Shown here one piece after another: positions 1 through 11,315 of a stretch of DNA of 64,000 bases. Position 1 is the stretch's first letter, and each line of letters opens with the position of its first letter. The position numbers and the translations under genes were made by a program. Under the pieces are notes generated by a model. It was not told the origin of the DNA, made no database searches, and worked only from the letters and a program-made list of their open reading frames with translations. This DNA is from Uranotaenia lowii (lineage: Eukaryota > Arthropoda > Insecta > Diptera > Culicidae), in the NCBI RefSeq assembly GCF_029784155.1, contig NC_073693.1, positions 135,831,988 through 135,895,987 on the forward strand, read 5' to 3'.

Positions 1-1219
1 TCAGAAGTCCCATCAATCTTTGACTTGCTCGTCGTTGGAACTCAATCGATTTGGCACAGCAGAATGGGTCACCTACACATAATAAGTCTGAAGCAACTTC
101 GAAATGGCCTGGTATCCGGAGTCCAATTTCAAGATTATGATGGTGATGCGTGTAAGGTTTGTCCCCTTGGAAAACAAACCCGTTTACCTTTCAGCAAAGA
201 CGGTTCACGAGCGAACAAGGTGCTCGAGGTGGTCAATTCAGACGTTTGCAGGCCTATGGAGGAACCTTCGATTGGGAAGAATCGGTACTATATCACGTTT
301 GTGGACGATAAATCCAGGAAGATCTTTGTCTGTATTTTGGCGACGAAGTCCGAGTACGAGGTGTTACAAGCGTTCCAGTCCTTCCACAGTATGGCCGAAA
401 GACAACAGGGTTTCAAGATCAAGAACATTCGAACGGACATTGAGAAGGAGTACACAAATCGTGATTTCCAAAGCTTTTTGGAACGACTAGGCATCAAACA
501 CCATACAACCACCGATTACACCCCGGAACAAAACGGATTGGCAAAGCGAGTCAATAGGTCTATCGTCGAACAAGCCTGGTGTTTACTCTTCGAAGAAGGT
601 CTTCCAAAGTGCTTTTTGGCAGAAGCCTGGTGTTTACTCTTAGAAGAAGGTCTTCCAAAGTGCTTTTTGGCAGAAGCGGTGTCCACATCCGTTTACCTGT
701 TGAATCGATAATCAATCAAGGGTCACGCAAAGACGCCTGAGGAAATCTGGCCAAGAAGAAAGCCGGATTTATCGCATCAGAGAATTTTCGGAACTACGGT
801 AATGGCTCACGTTCCGAAACTAAAACGACGCAAATGGGACGCAAAGCTGAAGAAAGCATCCTTGTTGGCTACGAGGAAAACTCCAAGGCTTATAGCGTGT
901 ACAAAATCAAGACACGCTCTATGACGAAGGTCCGGGATGTTACGTTTCTGGATGAAGGAAGAGCAAAGTCGCAATCATCGCATGGATGTCGTCAGGGTTC
1001 AACATCCTCAGCCGGTGTACTGTTCCCACTGCGCTACCCTCGCACTCTACTTCAAATCCACCCGTGTCACAGGCGAAGCGGACGAGAGCGCGCAGTTTAA
1101 GGCAGGTTGCTTGACTACTTGATTGGTTTTCATTGGTGGTGACGTGTCGCAGTTCCAAGCGAGCCAAGAAATCCAAACGGTCAACAGGTGATCCCCAAAC
1201 ACCCCAAGAAGCCCTTGGC
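1..1219 (+). pseudogene. Ty1/copia pol remnant: GAG-pre-integrase and integrase
   Basis: This is the integrase part of a copia-type polyprotein. It begins inside the element. The HxxxH-type GAG-pre-integrase zinc region comes first (His of WHSRMGH, then CKVCPLGKQ), followed by an integrase core with D (NSDVCRPM), D (RTDIEKEY) and E (PEQNGLAKR). An in-frame 51-bp tandem duplication sits at 573-674. A stop at 709-711 and a frameshift near 836-845 break the frame. The C-terminal part continues with TPEEIWPRRKPDLSH and then, in another frame, SILVGYEENSKAYSVY and RDVTFLDE. The linker ends at 1211-1219 with E-A-L-G and resumes in frame at 9732, showing that the two copia parts are one element split by an insertion. 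It is a dead copy. Confidence 0.9.
573..674 (+). repeat. 51-bp in-frame tandem duplication inside copia integrase
   Basis: Two adjacent copies (573-623 and 624-674) start with agcctggtgtttactctt and differ by one visible base (c versus a after that string). Each encodes 17 residues around LLFEEGLPKCFLAEA, so the frame is kept. The near-identity shows the duplication is younger than most decay in this element. Confidence 0.9.
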
Positions 1220-1714
1220 CAAAAATAGTTTATATAAAGATTCCCAACTCTTATGAAAACCGGGAGACAAAAAAAATAAGCGCCACCGTCAAATATGACG
1301 GCAGAAATGCAACTAAAACACAGTGAACACTGTTAGCAGAAAAAACTCATGTAAAGCTATGTAAAGCATTTTTTATCACACTGTGGGACACATGTACTCA
1401 ATTGAGAGTTTTAAAGCACAGCAATCAAAAGTCCCATTAACAACTGGGGGAGGAAGACTGAATAAAAAAAGAAAAAAATCTTTCAAACGTCAAATTTCTC
1501 TCATGAATCTACCGACCAGTGCAAAGGTTCAAAATTTTACTTTCTTATTTAGAGATTTTTAATAAAACTTGTTTTATGCTGAAAAGCACTTGTTTTGCGT
1601 AAAACAATGATTTAATTACGTTTTGTTTTGCTCTGGCAAATTCTTGCATGATCAGGCGTATTGAGTCGCTGAAATTTCGTCAAAGTTTTGAAGCTGATAA
1701 ATAAAAATGGTTTG

Positions 1715-2076
1715 TGTCGTGACTGGTAGATATATCAACGACTAAATTTCCAGATTTCACTCTATAGCTGCTTCCATTTACTTCCGCAATTTCAAATTTT
1801 GATTCCACCTACGCCATGCTTTCTTTTCAAGCTCTCTCTATAGACTGACCATATTCATTGATGAGCATCGTTTCCTCGAAGATCGAAATCTCTTTCTATG
1901 ATTTTCTCTCCCTCTCTCTATTTCTCAGCCAAGGTTCATTTTTCAATTTCTATGCAACTCTTCATCGATTTATTTTCTTTATTTATTTATTCGATCAGTA
2001 CCGTTTATTTTAATATTAAAGTGTGTCATGTTTAACCTCATACTTATTTTTATACGCACCCGTAATATTCTCTACA
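1715..2076 (-). repeat. LTR of copy A (3' LTR in element orientation)
   Basis: It is 362 bp, TG...CA bounded, and collinear with 7131-7281 plus 8203-8413. The visible difference is ctctccctctc here versus ctctctctctc near 8243. Confidence 0.9.
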
Positions 2077-4879
2077 TTCGCCTTCACCTGTACTCTCATT
2101 TTGTGCTTGAAATTGGTTTTGTTCTACGAACTAAACTTTACACATCCACATACAAGAAAAAATTGACTACTTTTATTCACAAATGGATGATAAGAAAAAT
2201 TTATCGGCACAAATTATTAAAAATTCACTGAAGATTATCTACCATCCACCTCAAGAATGACTTTATTTTATATATGTATACATATGTATTTTTTTTTTAT
2301 TTCATCTTAACAGTTTCTCAAAACACATTGTTGTTTTGTATCAATTAGGTTGATGAAAATTCAATTTAAATTCAAAAGATGATAGCGTGAGAATTCGTTC
2401 AATCACGGTTATACGTATACTGAATATCAATTGTTAAATAGAAAAAAAATCTTAATTTTTAAAAAGAAAGATCTTACAAATCATCGGTACATAAATTTAT
2501 GGAATCGTTACGCAAATTTAAATATCAAACCAAATTTTCATGTTTTAATTTTACTATATTTTTTTTTCTTTATGGACGTATATTAATAGATTTCACTGGT
2601 AAGGCATTTATTTCATTTAAGACGACCTATTTTCATAGCACATAATTCAATTTTTATTCATGATTTCTGGTTTTTTTTCTTAAGCTTCTGTAACGGATTC
2701 ATACTAAATTTAAAAAATCTCTTGAGTAAACTTGTGTTTTAAATGCATCCTTAAAGAGCAATTGTTTATTCAGCAACCCAAACTATTGGTATACTATTTT
2801 CTATTTCTATTTTGTTTATTTATAGAGGATTTTAACCATCTTGGTCATTCTTCCTCTACTATTGGTATACAGTTCGAGGGAAGCTTCGATGAATTAATTG
2901 AACATCATAATCTACCCATTAGCTTAGTTTCGGATTAATTACAGATTAAAAAAAAAAAAAACTCAAAAACGACTATCTTTCAGTTTAAATTTCTTCTACA
3001 TACATGCATCACTACGTTTCACCACCTCCTTTCTGCATCTCATTGGTAATCAATCGCTCTGCCACCTCCACAATTCACGATTCGCTGAGTAAACAAACTT
3101 CATTAAATATATATGAAGACTAACGACGGCCTTTAATTGAAGAAAAGTTCTTGTGACCAAACTAAAATCATTCAAATGGCTATTGGAATTGCAAATCCAT
3201 TATGTATTTGCAACATTGAAATCATCCATATCGTTCCTGAACCGAATGGTGGCAATAGGTGACAATGAAAGCTGCCAGCATACATATGGCTGGGTTTGAA
3301 ATAAGAATTGTAAGTCAATTTTTGTTTATTTGTTAGTTCTAAATTCTTAGCCAGTTTCAAAGTTGTTTTAAGACACCAATGTACAAGGATGCTTCTTATT
3401 ACCAGCCAAGTAAATGACAACGTAAAGTTTTGCAAATCTATTATAGTTCGCTAAATTCGATTGTAACATATATGTTTGATCAAAAAATTGGTAATATTTT
3501 TTTATCACTTATGAATTTGTACGAGTCATTTCAGTTTTATTTTGTTATGCTGCGCTTAATATTTAAACATTAATGATTTCATTAATGTCCATTTGTAATT
3601 CTACCAACAATTTTTTATTATTTTGCACCGAATGCACTTGATAAAAGCTTTAAAGTTGAACAAGTTATGGTTTTTTAAAATACACTACAAACTTGAAACA
3701 TTTTGTTCGACTTGAACCAATTTCGTTGACATTTCATTTTCAGTAAGATATCCTAATCAAATTCGAATACGATGTTAAGGTCTCTTAGAATTACGATATC
3801 ATTGCAGCCTTTGAAGCCATATATGAAAACTTTCGATTTTCGATTTTTTTGACATTGCGTATAAAGTTAATTAATCCGAGCTTTCTTCCAAACCAATTTT
3901 ATGTATAATTTCAAGCTAAATCGACCAATTGATAACCTTTCTTTTAATCATCTTAAAAAAATCTATGTACTGCCAGTTTCTCTAGAATAGATTTGATTAG
4001 AGTCTTAAAAATGAAACTAAAACGAAGAATGTCGCAGGTCTCGTTTGGAACATATCTTTTTCTTTAAAATTTTATTTAAGGAACAAATATATATCCAGAA
4101 TAGGACAGTAAGGATCCACCCTAGTGTGATACATGATGGTTAAACTGATTTTGTCCAGCCTGATTTTCCGGTTTTTTTTTTTTTGTTCAATAGACAAATT
4201 ATTTTATTTTCCAAAAATCATACCTTTAGAGTTTAGATGCAACAAAAAAATTGAAGATATAAATTCAAAATATCTGTAGACATTGTCATCTATTATTTTT
4301 CAGTTTATCCATAGTCAGTTAGGAATTGAGCAGTCAGTGTGCTAACGTTATCATGCCATTTTATTTGTCTAAATTTCTTTAATGTCTTCTAATGTTCAAA
4401 CCATACTAAAACCTATTTATTTTTTCTTCCAGGTACGTATTAATGACACCACTGATTTCCGAAACGCGCGTAAGTACTTCTTTCGATCTTTTAGTTTCGA
4501 CATTTGACAAATTTCAAAATGTCGTACCTAATTGGATTATCTCTTTTAAACTCCACTTCGGTATTGCATGTCTCTCTTTACAATAATAATCTCTTACCTA
4601 GTAAGAAGTATTATACTATTATAATATTATACTATTATAATATTCGGCTCCTCTAGAGTTTTCACGAAAATTTGATTCTTGTTGATGAAGACCTCATAAC
4701 CCTTACGAAACATTAAAACATGAATTATTATACTCTATTAGTGTTTTTTAATTAGATCAGACAAAGTTCACACACGCGAAACTTCTCGTATTTCGATTCT
4801 TTTTGTAATACTTACATTATCTTGATAAAATATTTAATTATCTTTCATATAATTAAAATTTAAATTCACCATCCTAGCT

Positions 4880-6300
4880 ATCAACTATTGTTGGGGACTT
4901 TCTCTCATCTTCATGGAATTCTACTACGGCACATTCAAGTAGTTTAGGTTTCACACTCCGATTTCAAGCTTAGTTAACATATCTTTTAGGATTCAGAGTA
5001 TTTTGAATTATTTAGATTAAAATTCGTTAGCTTAGCTACCAAAATCCTGTTCCTTCATGTTAAGGCGGTAGAATAAGATTATTCGGAATTCAGAGTCAAT
5101 GACTGACAAATATCAGATTGTAATTTCTCATTCAACCTTTCAGAGATTTTAGATTTAGATTTGAAACATGAAAATATTTTTTTTTTTTTACTAGGTATAA
5201 TTTAAAATTCAGATCTGTAGCCCATACTACAGTGTTATAAGGCTACAAACACACTTGTTATTTTCAGACTTCAACACGAGATTCCAATTCCAAACTTATA
5301 TGGCACATCAAATTTGATACCAACTATTAATTTCACCAACATAATAGGATTTGTTTGTTTGTTCCACTCCAGTATTGAAACTTCAAATTATTTTTAAGAT
5401 TTTTTTTCTTTTCTACTGCATAATTCCAATTTATCCTTCATGTTCAAATAAAAGGTAAGAATATCAGATTCTGTATCTTTTTTTTTTTTAAATTTGTATA
5501 GCAAAACGTTTTATTCCAACTTGTAAGATACCTTTATGTGACATATATGTGACGAATTTTCAATCAATTGAGGATTTTGAAAATTCCACTTTCTGTCTCT
5601 CTTTTACAGTAATCTCTTATTAGGATCTCTTATTATTAGGAAGTGTATTCAGTTCCAGATTCTCAATTAAGAATTTGTGCAGCCCTTAGAAATTTTTATC
5701 CTAAGTATTTTTTTTATTAGATTGGGCTTAGATTATGTAGTACAAATTATGGTAATAAACTGTTCAATCATCCCATCAACAAAATCATGTGAATCATCAC
5801 TTTAATCATGTTCATGAACATAATCATGCTCATCATCACTTTCTCATCTCAATGGGATTTTACTTTTACTAGTTTGCGGTTTCAGACTTAAGTTTTTAAT
5901 CTTAGTCGACATATTCAAATTCAAAACTTCCTTTATGATTCAGCGCGATTGTGACTTTTCACCTAACCTTTAAGGAGTTAGGGTTTAAATTCCAATTATT
6001 AAAATCTTTTTTTTTTTTTTAATTAGTTATGTATTATTGGAAAAACAAATCTGCAGCCTCAGACTACATCGATACGAGGCTAAACCCACAGTTGTTACAT
6101 TAAAATTTCTCAATGAAATTTCAATTTCAAATTTCAAACATATATGGCATTCTAGATTCGAGTGCAACATTGAATCTCACCTACATTTTTGGTGCTCAAC
6201 TTAAATATTCAAATTCAGCTACGTACTTCAGATTAAATTTTAATTATTATCTTATCTTATTATCTCTTATCTTTAATTATTATCTTCTCTTTTTCAGTGA
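4880..6300 (-). repeat. Diverged long tandem repeats inside copy A
   Basis: Several blocks recur in the same order with an offset of roughly 830-940 bp. One is a gagatttt / gagttaggg block before a long T run (about 5134-5190 and 5962-6020). Another is a cagcc/gtagcc-cag...ggcta block followed by ...atatggca (about 5215-5310 and 6050-6150). A third is a ctttctctcat...atggaa block (about 4896 and 5838). The copies are much diverged. They imply that the interior grew by duplication. Confidence 0.5.
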
Positions 6301-6512
6301 CAGAACTCCACTTACAGGTTTTTACTTCTAGCCTTCAGAATCTCGACTTATTATATCTTGTACGAAACAAATTAGCATTCACCTTTTACTATTCTATGTT
6401 TGTCGCTACATCTCAAGATAAACATTTCTCAACAACTCATTGAACTTAACCTCGCTTAATATCCTTAAAAACTTGTTCGCTCTTAAACTCTTTAAAAATT
6501 ACCTTCATAACT

Positions 6513-6840
6513 ATTAACCCTTGTTGAGGACTTTTTATCACCTCAAGGGGACTTTACTTAAAGTGTTTTTTTTTCTTTTTTTCTAACAACCCATTTGGGG
6601 ACTTTTTCTCACCCCAAAGGGACTTTTATTTATTTCTCTTTTTTTTTATTGTATTATTTATGTTCATAAATCTGTTCCACCCACTAGGGACCGTTGTTTA
6701 CCCTAATGGGACTTTTCAATTTTTATTCAAGATCAACCCTAGGGGACTTTCCTTTCACCCCATCGGGACTTCTATTTTACGTTATTTTTATCACTTCTAC
6801 CCACCGGGACTATAACTCACCCTCATGGGACTCTATCATT
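6513..6840 (-). repeat. Array of covarying stem-loops in copy A leader
   Basis: At least five units each pair short arms around a loop resembling ACTTTTTCTCA (plus strand). Examples are TGAGG...CCTCA, TTTGGGG...CCCCAAA, TAGGG...CCCTA, GGGG...CCCC and GGG...CCC. The arms differ between units but stay complementary within a unit. In the inferred minus orientation the array lies 290-620 bases downstream of the primer binding site, in the leader of the RNA. Confidence 0.7.
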
Positions 6841-7113
6841 TTTAATTTTTCAATTTTATAGTTTTTGTCAACGGAACTGGCTTAATCTCCTAGTTTCTAC
6901 ATGATTTTCTTTTCGAAACAGACTTTTGTCTCACAGTTTTTACAACATCTTCCAATAGTCCAAAGATGATACACTCAAACAGGATTTTCAATTTTCTTTC
7001 TGTCTTCGCCATTTTGGAAACATTCTCTGCGACGCCAGTGATCCGAGGTTTTTCGTTAGCCATATATTTTCCTTCATTAAATCAAACATACCTGTTTTGA
7101 TAGACTTTCCTAG

Positions 7114-7129
7114 CCTACCAACCGCGCCA
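7114..7129 (-). other. Primer binding site, tRNA-Ser-like, copy A
   Basis: The minus strand reads TGGCGCGGTTGGTAGG, one base inside the LTR. It differs at two positions from the tRNA-Ser complement TGGCGCAGTCGGTAGG known from Drosophila 17.6/297-type elements. The tRNA identity is from memory of insect tRNA-Ser 3' ends. Confidence 0.65.
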
Positions 7130-7130
7130 T

Positions 7131-8413
7131 TGTCGTGACTGGTAGATATATCAACGACTAAATTTCCAGATTTCACTCTATAGCTGCTTCCATTTACTTC
7201 CGCAATTTCAAATTTTGATTCCACCTACGCCATGCTTTCTTTTCAAGCTCTCTCTATAGACTGACCATATTCATTGATGAGCAGCGTTGCCACATTTAAA
7301 TCTGTATTTTCGAGGCAAAAAATCTTTTAAATCTGTATAAAATCTCAAAAATCTGTATTAAAATCTGTATTCAAAATTTTGATTCCGGATACTAACATTG
7401 CACTACGGCGACCTTTTTTATAATGCGTGGCGCACTAATCTAGTTGCCCTCTTCATTATTGCGAACTGCGACGTTTGTTCGATCTTGTTCGAGTTTTAAT
7501 CCTGTGATTTTGTTACAGGCAATCCGCTTTTTGGTTTGTTTGTACAAATAATTGCGACTTCGAAACATTGCACGAAATTATATTTCCAGTACAACGTACA
7601 AAATACATATCCGGTACCGCTACATGTAAAAAAAATAAGGTCACACCAACTTTAAAGTGGCTATGTTTTGTAAAATGCAACGATCTTTGTCCAACCGGAG
7701 TTTAACAATCAGATGGGATTTGGAAATTGTGTCAATTGTCTCTGATCAGTTTCTGTATTTAGTTGTAATCGCTGTATACTGCAAGAAAAATATTCACTGC
7801 AGCTAAAGTTAGTCAATAATATTTAACTAGGTCCCATTAAAAGTTACATTTCGTGTAATGCAATGTCTGATCTTGGTGTATGATTTTCTAACACAGGTTT
7901 GAAAACTCTTTTCAAACCCTTGCATTGATGCAGTTCCGAACTGTAATCTGGAAGATTTTTCTCATTTGTGAGCATGACAATTGATGGCTTGAACGTTGGA
8001 TCATCAAAGGAGATTATTCTCGATTAACTCAAAGCATAATCAAAATATCATAGAATTTTTTTCATTTGCTGAAAATCTGTATAAAATCTGTATAAATTTC
8101 CAATTATCTGTAATCTGTATATACAGATTCTTGGTTTGAAAATTTCAAAAAAATCTGTATGTTCACTGAAAAATCTGTATATGTGGTAACGCTGTTGATG
8201 AGCATCGTTTCCTCGAAGATCGAAATCTCTTTCTATGATTTTCTCTCTCTCTCTCTATTTCTCAGCCAAGGTTCATTTTTCAATTTCTATGCAACTCTTC
8301 ATCGATTTATTTTCTTTATTTATTTATTCGATCAGTACCGTTTATTTTAATATTAAAGTGTGTCATGTTTAACCTCATACTTATTTTTATACGCACCCGT
8401 AATATTCTCTACA
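7131..8413 (-). repeat. LTR of copy A (5' LTR in element orientation), split by a hAT-type element
   Basis: The LTR parts are 7131-7281 and 8203-8413. Between them is a 913-bp element plus an 8-bp duplicated target (ttgatgag). Confidence 0.9.
7282..8194. mobile_element. Non-autonomous hAT-type element, 913 bp
   Basis: The terminal inverted repeats are CAGCGTTGCCACAT and ATGTGGTAACGCTG (one mismatch). The 8-bp target duplication ttgatgag is perfect (7274-7281, 8195-8202). CAGNG ends plus 8 bp are the hAT signature. Both subterminal zones carry repeats of AAATCTGTAT, as transposase-binding repeats in hAT elements often do. There is no transposase ORF. It sits inside a young LTR and so is younger still. 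Confidence 0.9.
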
Positions 8414-9731
8414 GTTTGATTAATGGTAGTTCTAAAAATATAGTCAAATCTAAATTTAGCACTTAAACAACTGAGTTACATGACTCGCTACACGAAACTG
8501 ATCATCCAAAGTTAAAATTTGAACGACTACAAATCTTTTCAACAATTGCTAGCTTTTTGCCGAACAGTAAAAAAACGATACAGAAAACGATACAGCAAAT
8601 TTCAGTCTTCCTCCCCCAGATTAACAATAACTAATTTTTGCACTCAAAAACCTTTAGTGTCAGAAATGAGGGTGTGGATTATTTTATGCGCAGCGCACAA
8701 AAAGGGACTGCAAACTTTAGATCAGTGGATTGGTACATTTCTGCCATATTTTAAATCAGTACCTATTTAAATCAGTTTTCTTTATTTTTCTACACGCTAA
8801 CCGCTTTTTGTGACAGCAAAAGATTGCACAATATCCAAATTTTTCAAAAAAAAATATATATCAGCCTGATTGTTTAAATTTGAAGAAGACTCAAAATTTG
8901 CAAAACTAATAATAAAATAATATTCTTCAAAATTTAACACGACACTTAAGGTAAAGTAAAAATCCACAGTTTTATAAGTTGATCCAGCTGTTTCTATCAT
9001 ACAGCACTTTGAGTATTGGATTTCCTTGCAGGCCATTTAGCTAAATTTAGTTCTGTCTACAAAATTAACAGAGTAAATGAAGGTAGCGGTACATCTCAGG
9101 TGAAAATGAAAAATCTTCTCTAGCTAGTAACTAAAAATAGTTGAAAGATGAATTTTGAACTGGTCTCAGAGTTTAAAACCTCCTAAGATGTTTTAATTTC
9201 GATTCCTCTGATTTAACCGTAGGGATGTTATCACATTGAGGGAATCAAAAATTAAAATCACTGAGGCTGGCTTGAAATTCAACATTTCACTATGTTCTTA
9301 AATTATACATAGTTAAATATTCCTCAATTATTATTTTCTTTATTCACTTTTTCATTCATTGTTGATTTCAATAATCAAAATAAAAACATTGTGAACGTTA
9401 ATGTTTTCATTCTTATTTTAACTGTTTAAGTTTAAGTTTTTCAATTCAATCGATGAATCTGAATGCGGTTATCTCAATTTTACTGAGTCAGTAGCATTTG
9501 TTTCTGCAAAATTTAATCAAATTACTTCAGAGTGCATTTTGAATAATTTTAAATTGATTGAAAACATATCAGAGTGCATCATGATCTGCACGCTCGGATC
9601 TTCAAACACAATTTGTGAGAAATGTTGACCTTTTCCGTCAGCAGGTGGTGCTGATGTTTGTAGAAAGAATGTCTGTTAGGATTTATATGAAAAATTCCAA
9701 GAGCTGGGTATCTTTATATCTACTATCTTTG

Positions 9732-10577
9732 CCTTGGCGGTGATCACGGCGATCGTTGGTCGACTGCAATGAAGGAGGAGTACGACGCGCTGATGAAGAA
9801 TGGAACCTGGAAATTGGTCGATCCACCAAAAAGTCGAAAGGTCGTTGGCTGCAAGTGGACGTACAAGACGAAACGGGACGAGGAACGAGGAACCATCATT
9901 CACTACAAAGCCCGCCTGGTAGCCCAAGGGTTCACACAAAAGTTTGGATGCGACTATGACGAAGTATTCGCCCCTGTGGTGCGCCAGACTACCTTCCGCA
10001 CGTTGTTGGTCGTTGGAATTTCGAGCTTTTCAAGCAGGGTTTCTAGCGCTGCAAAGCGGATCCATGTCTTTATCACAAGGTGAAGCACGGAAAAGCCTGT
10101 TACGTTCTGGTGTACGTTGACGACTTTTTTGTAGCTAGCGAGGAAATTGAGCTTTGCGAAATTTTGATTGCTGCTTTGAAGAAGCAATTCGAACTAAGTG
10201 AGCTCGGAGACATCCACTACTAACTCGGAATTGAGGTTCAGCGAGACAAGAAAGGCGGTTTCTTCGTGAACCAGCAGCAGTACATCGATCAAATCATTCG
10301 AGAGACGGGTATGGCGGATGCTAAGGACTCCAAAATTCCGTTGGATTCAGGATATATCAAGCAGGAAAGGAAGGAGCACATCGCCACAAAAAATCACTTC
10401 GTTCGCAACCTCAAGCAGGAGAAGGAAATCGACGTCGTCTATTGCCCGACTGAAGACATGGTAGCCGATCTATTGACAAAACCCCTTTCGGCTACACAAC
10501 TCAAGAAGTTGGCGACCGACGCTGGATTAGAATCAACCGATCGAGTAGGAGTGTTGGAGCAGGCCGATCTCAGGTGA
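9732..10577 (+). pseudogene. Ty1/copia pol remnant: reverse transcriptase and C-terminus
   Basis: This is the continuation of the copia element from 1219. It opens in frame with WSTAMKEEYDALMKNGTW and KARLVAQGFTQKFGCDYDE, the start of the copia reverse transcriptase. A deletion near 10010-10050 removes the middle of the domain. The frame then changes and the polymerase box YVDDFFVAS appears near 10108. A TAA lies at about 10219 (IHY before it, LGIEV after). Most of RNase H is deleted between PLDSGY and KEHIATKNHFVRN (about 10350-10380). The usual C-terminus follows (YCPTEDMVADLLTKPLS). Confidence 0.9.
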
Positions 10578-10700
10578 AACGAATCCCAGCAATCGAGATA
10601 CTCCAATGTCATTAGCTCATAAGTTTTTTCAATCATTTTCAAATACTACTTCAATCTTCCAAGACGTGTCTTCTTGAACATACTTCATACTTCAAGAATA
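10551..10700 (+). repeat. Probable start of the copia 3' LTR
   Basis: The purine stretch gagtaggag is followed by TGTTGGAGCAGG, overlapping the end of the pol frame as in many insect copia elements. The end of the LTR and its 5' partner are not in view, so only the left edge is supported. Confidence 0.45.
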
Positions 10701-10899
10701 AGGCTGGTTCGGTAGATGGCCAACTCGGATTGGGAGACCTCAGCGGCTTGCCAATTTAATGTCTAATGGCTTTTATACCAAATAACTGTTATGCCAAATG
10801 GCTTTCTGTCAAAAATGTTCTGAGATTTCTAGTAAGTAACACCAAAGGATTCAGCGACATAACTACTCTCGCTCGTTCGCTGCAGCTGCAGCATTTTAC

Positions 10900-11315
10900 A
10901 AGTTTGGGCACCAAACTCAATTGGCGGAATGAAACTACTTGAGTCAATCCAGAAGCGATTCATGAGATACGCACTTCCTAATTTTCCCTGGAATGAACCT
11001 CAGCGACTTCCTCCCTACCATTTCCGATGTGGAATTTTAAACATCGAACCAATCGGATCACGTGTTGTAATGCTCAGCTGTCTATTCATATTCGAAGTTA
11101 TATCTGGAAACATTGATAATGCCAACCTCGTCGCAATTCAAACCTACTATACTCTCTCTCGTTCCCTGTGGAGTTTCGAGTCACTATGATTATTCAATCA
11201 CGCCCAATCGACATTTCATGTAAATTGCTCAACCAAGTTTATGTATTTTTCGATTTAAATATTAGTAAGAATATCGCCAGACGGTGAGCAAGTAAATGAA
11301 AAATAAATAAATCGT
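10900..11315 (+). pseudogene. 3' tail of a non-LTR retrotransposon (I/Jockey-type ORF2 C-terminus)
   Basis: About 86 codons (10929-11189) read as the conserved end of insect LINE ORF2: LESIQKRFMRYALPNFPW, then RLPPYHFRC and IEPIGSRV, a pattern seen after the reverse transcriptase in Jockey/I-related elements. A frame change follows near 11190 (NHAQSTFHVNLLNQVY in another frame). It ends in an A-rich tail (aaaaataaataaat, about 11299). The 5' part is absent, as expected for a truncated LINE insertion. Confidence 0.7.

Larger units (their letters stand above)
1715..8413 (-). mobile_element. Non-coding LTR retrotransposon (LARD-like), copy A
   Basis: Two direct repeats begin TGTCGTGACTGGTAG and end TATTCTCTACA: 1715-2076 (362 bp) and 7131-8413 (362 bp plus a 921-bp insertion). 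They are flanked by a 5-bp target duplication gtttg (1710-1714, 8414-8418). The minus orientation is inferred. Next to the right LTR, the minus strand reads TGGCGCGGTTGGTAGG (7129-7114), a good match to the tRNA-Ser primer site used by gypsy-lineage elements. Next to the left LTR, the minus strand is purine-rich (AGGTGAAGGCGAA). The 5-kb interior has no ORF over about 90 codons on the sense strand and no gag or pol similarity. I noticed only one base difference between the LTRs, so the insertion is young and must have used proteins from elsewhere. Confidence 0.85.
1220..9731. mobile_element. Non-coding DNA transposon (TIR element) inserted in copia, itself split by an LTR element
   Basis: The ends are inverted repeats of roughly 33 bp. 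The left end starts CAAAAATAGTTTATATAAAG. The right end, reverse-complemented, starts CAAAGATAGTAGATATAAAG, and the similarity continues through a CCCA[AG]CTCTT block. The direct flanks ccttggc at 1213-1219 and 9732-9738 form a 7-bp (possibly 8-bp) target duplication. Removing the insert restores the copia reading frame. Without the LTR element at 1715-8413 the DNA element is about 1.8 kb (1220-1714 and 8419-9731). I see no transposase in it. The superfamily is not assigned; the duplication length would fit the mosquito m7bp/m8bp MITE groups. Confidence 0.8.

Noticed and set aside
6988..7224. 78-codon minus-strand ORF as remnant gag of LTR copy A
   Set aside because: It overlaps the LTR and primer site and shows no Gag motif.
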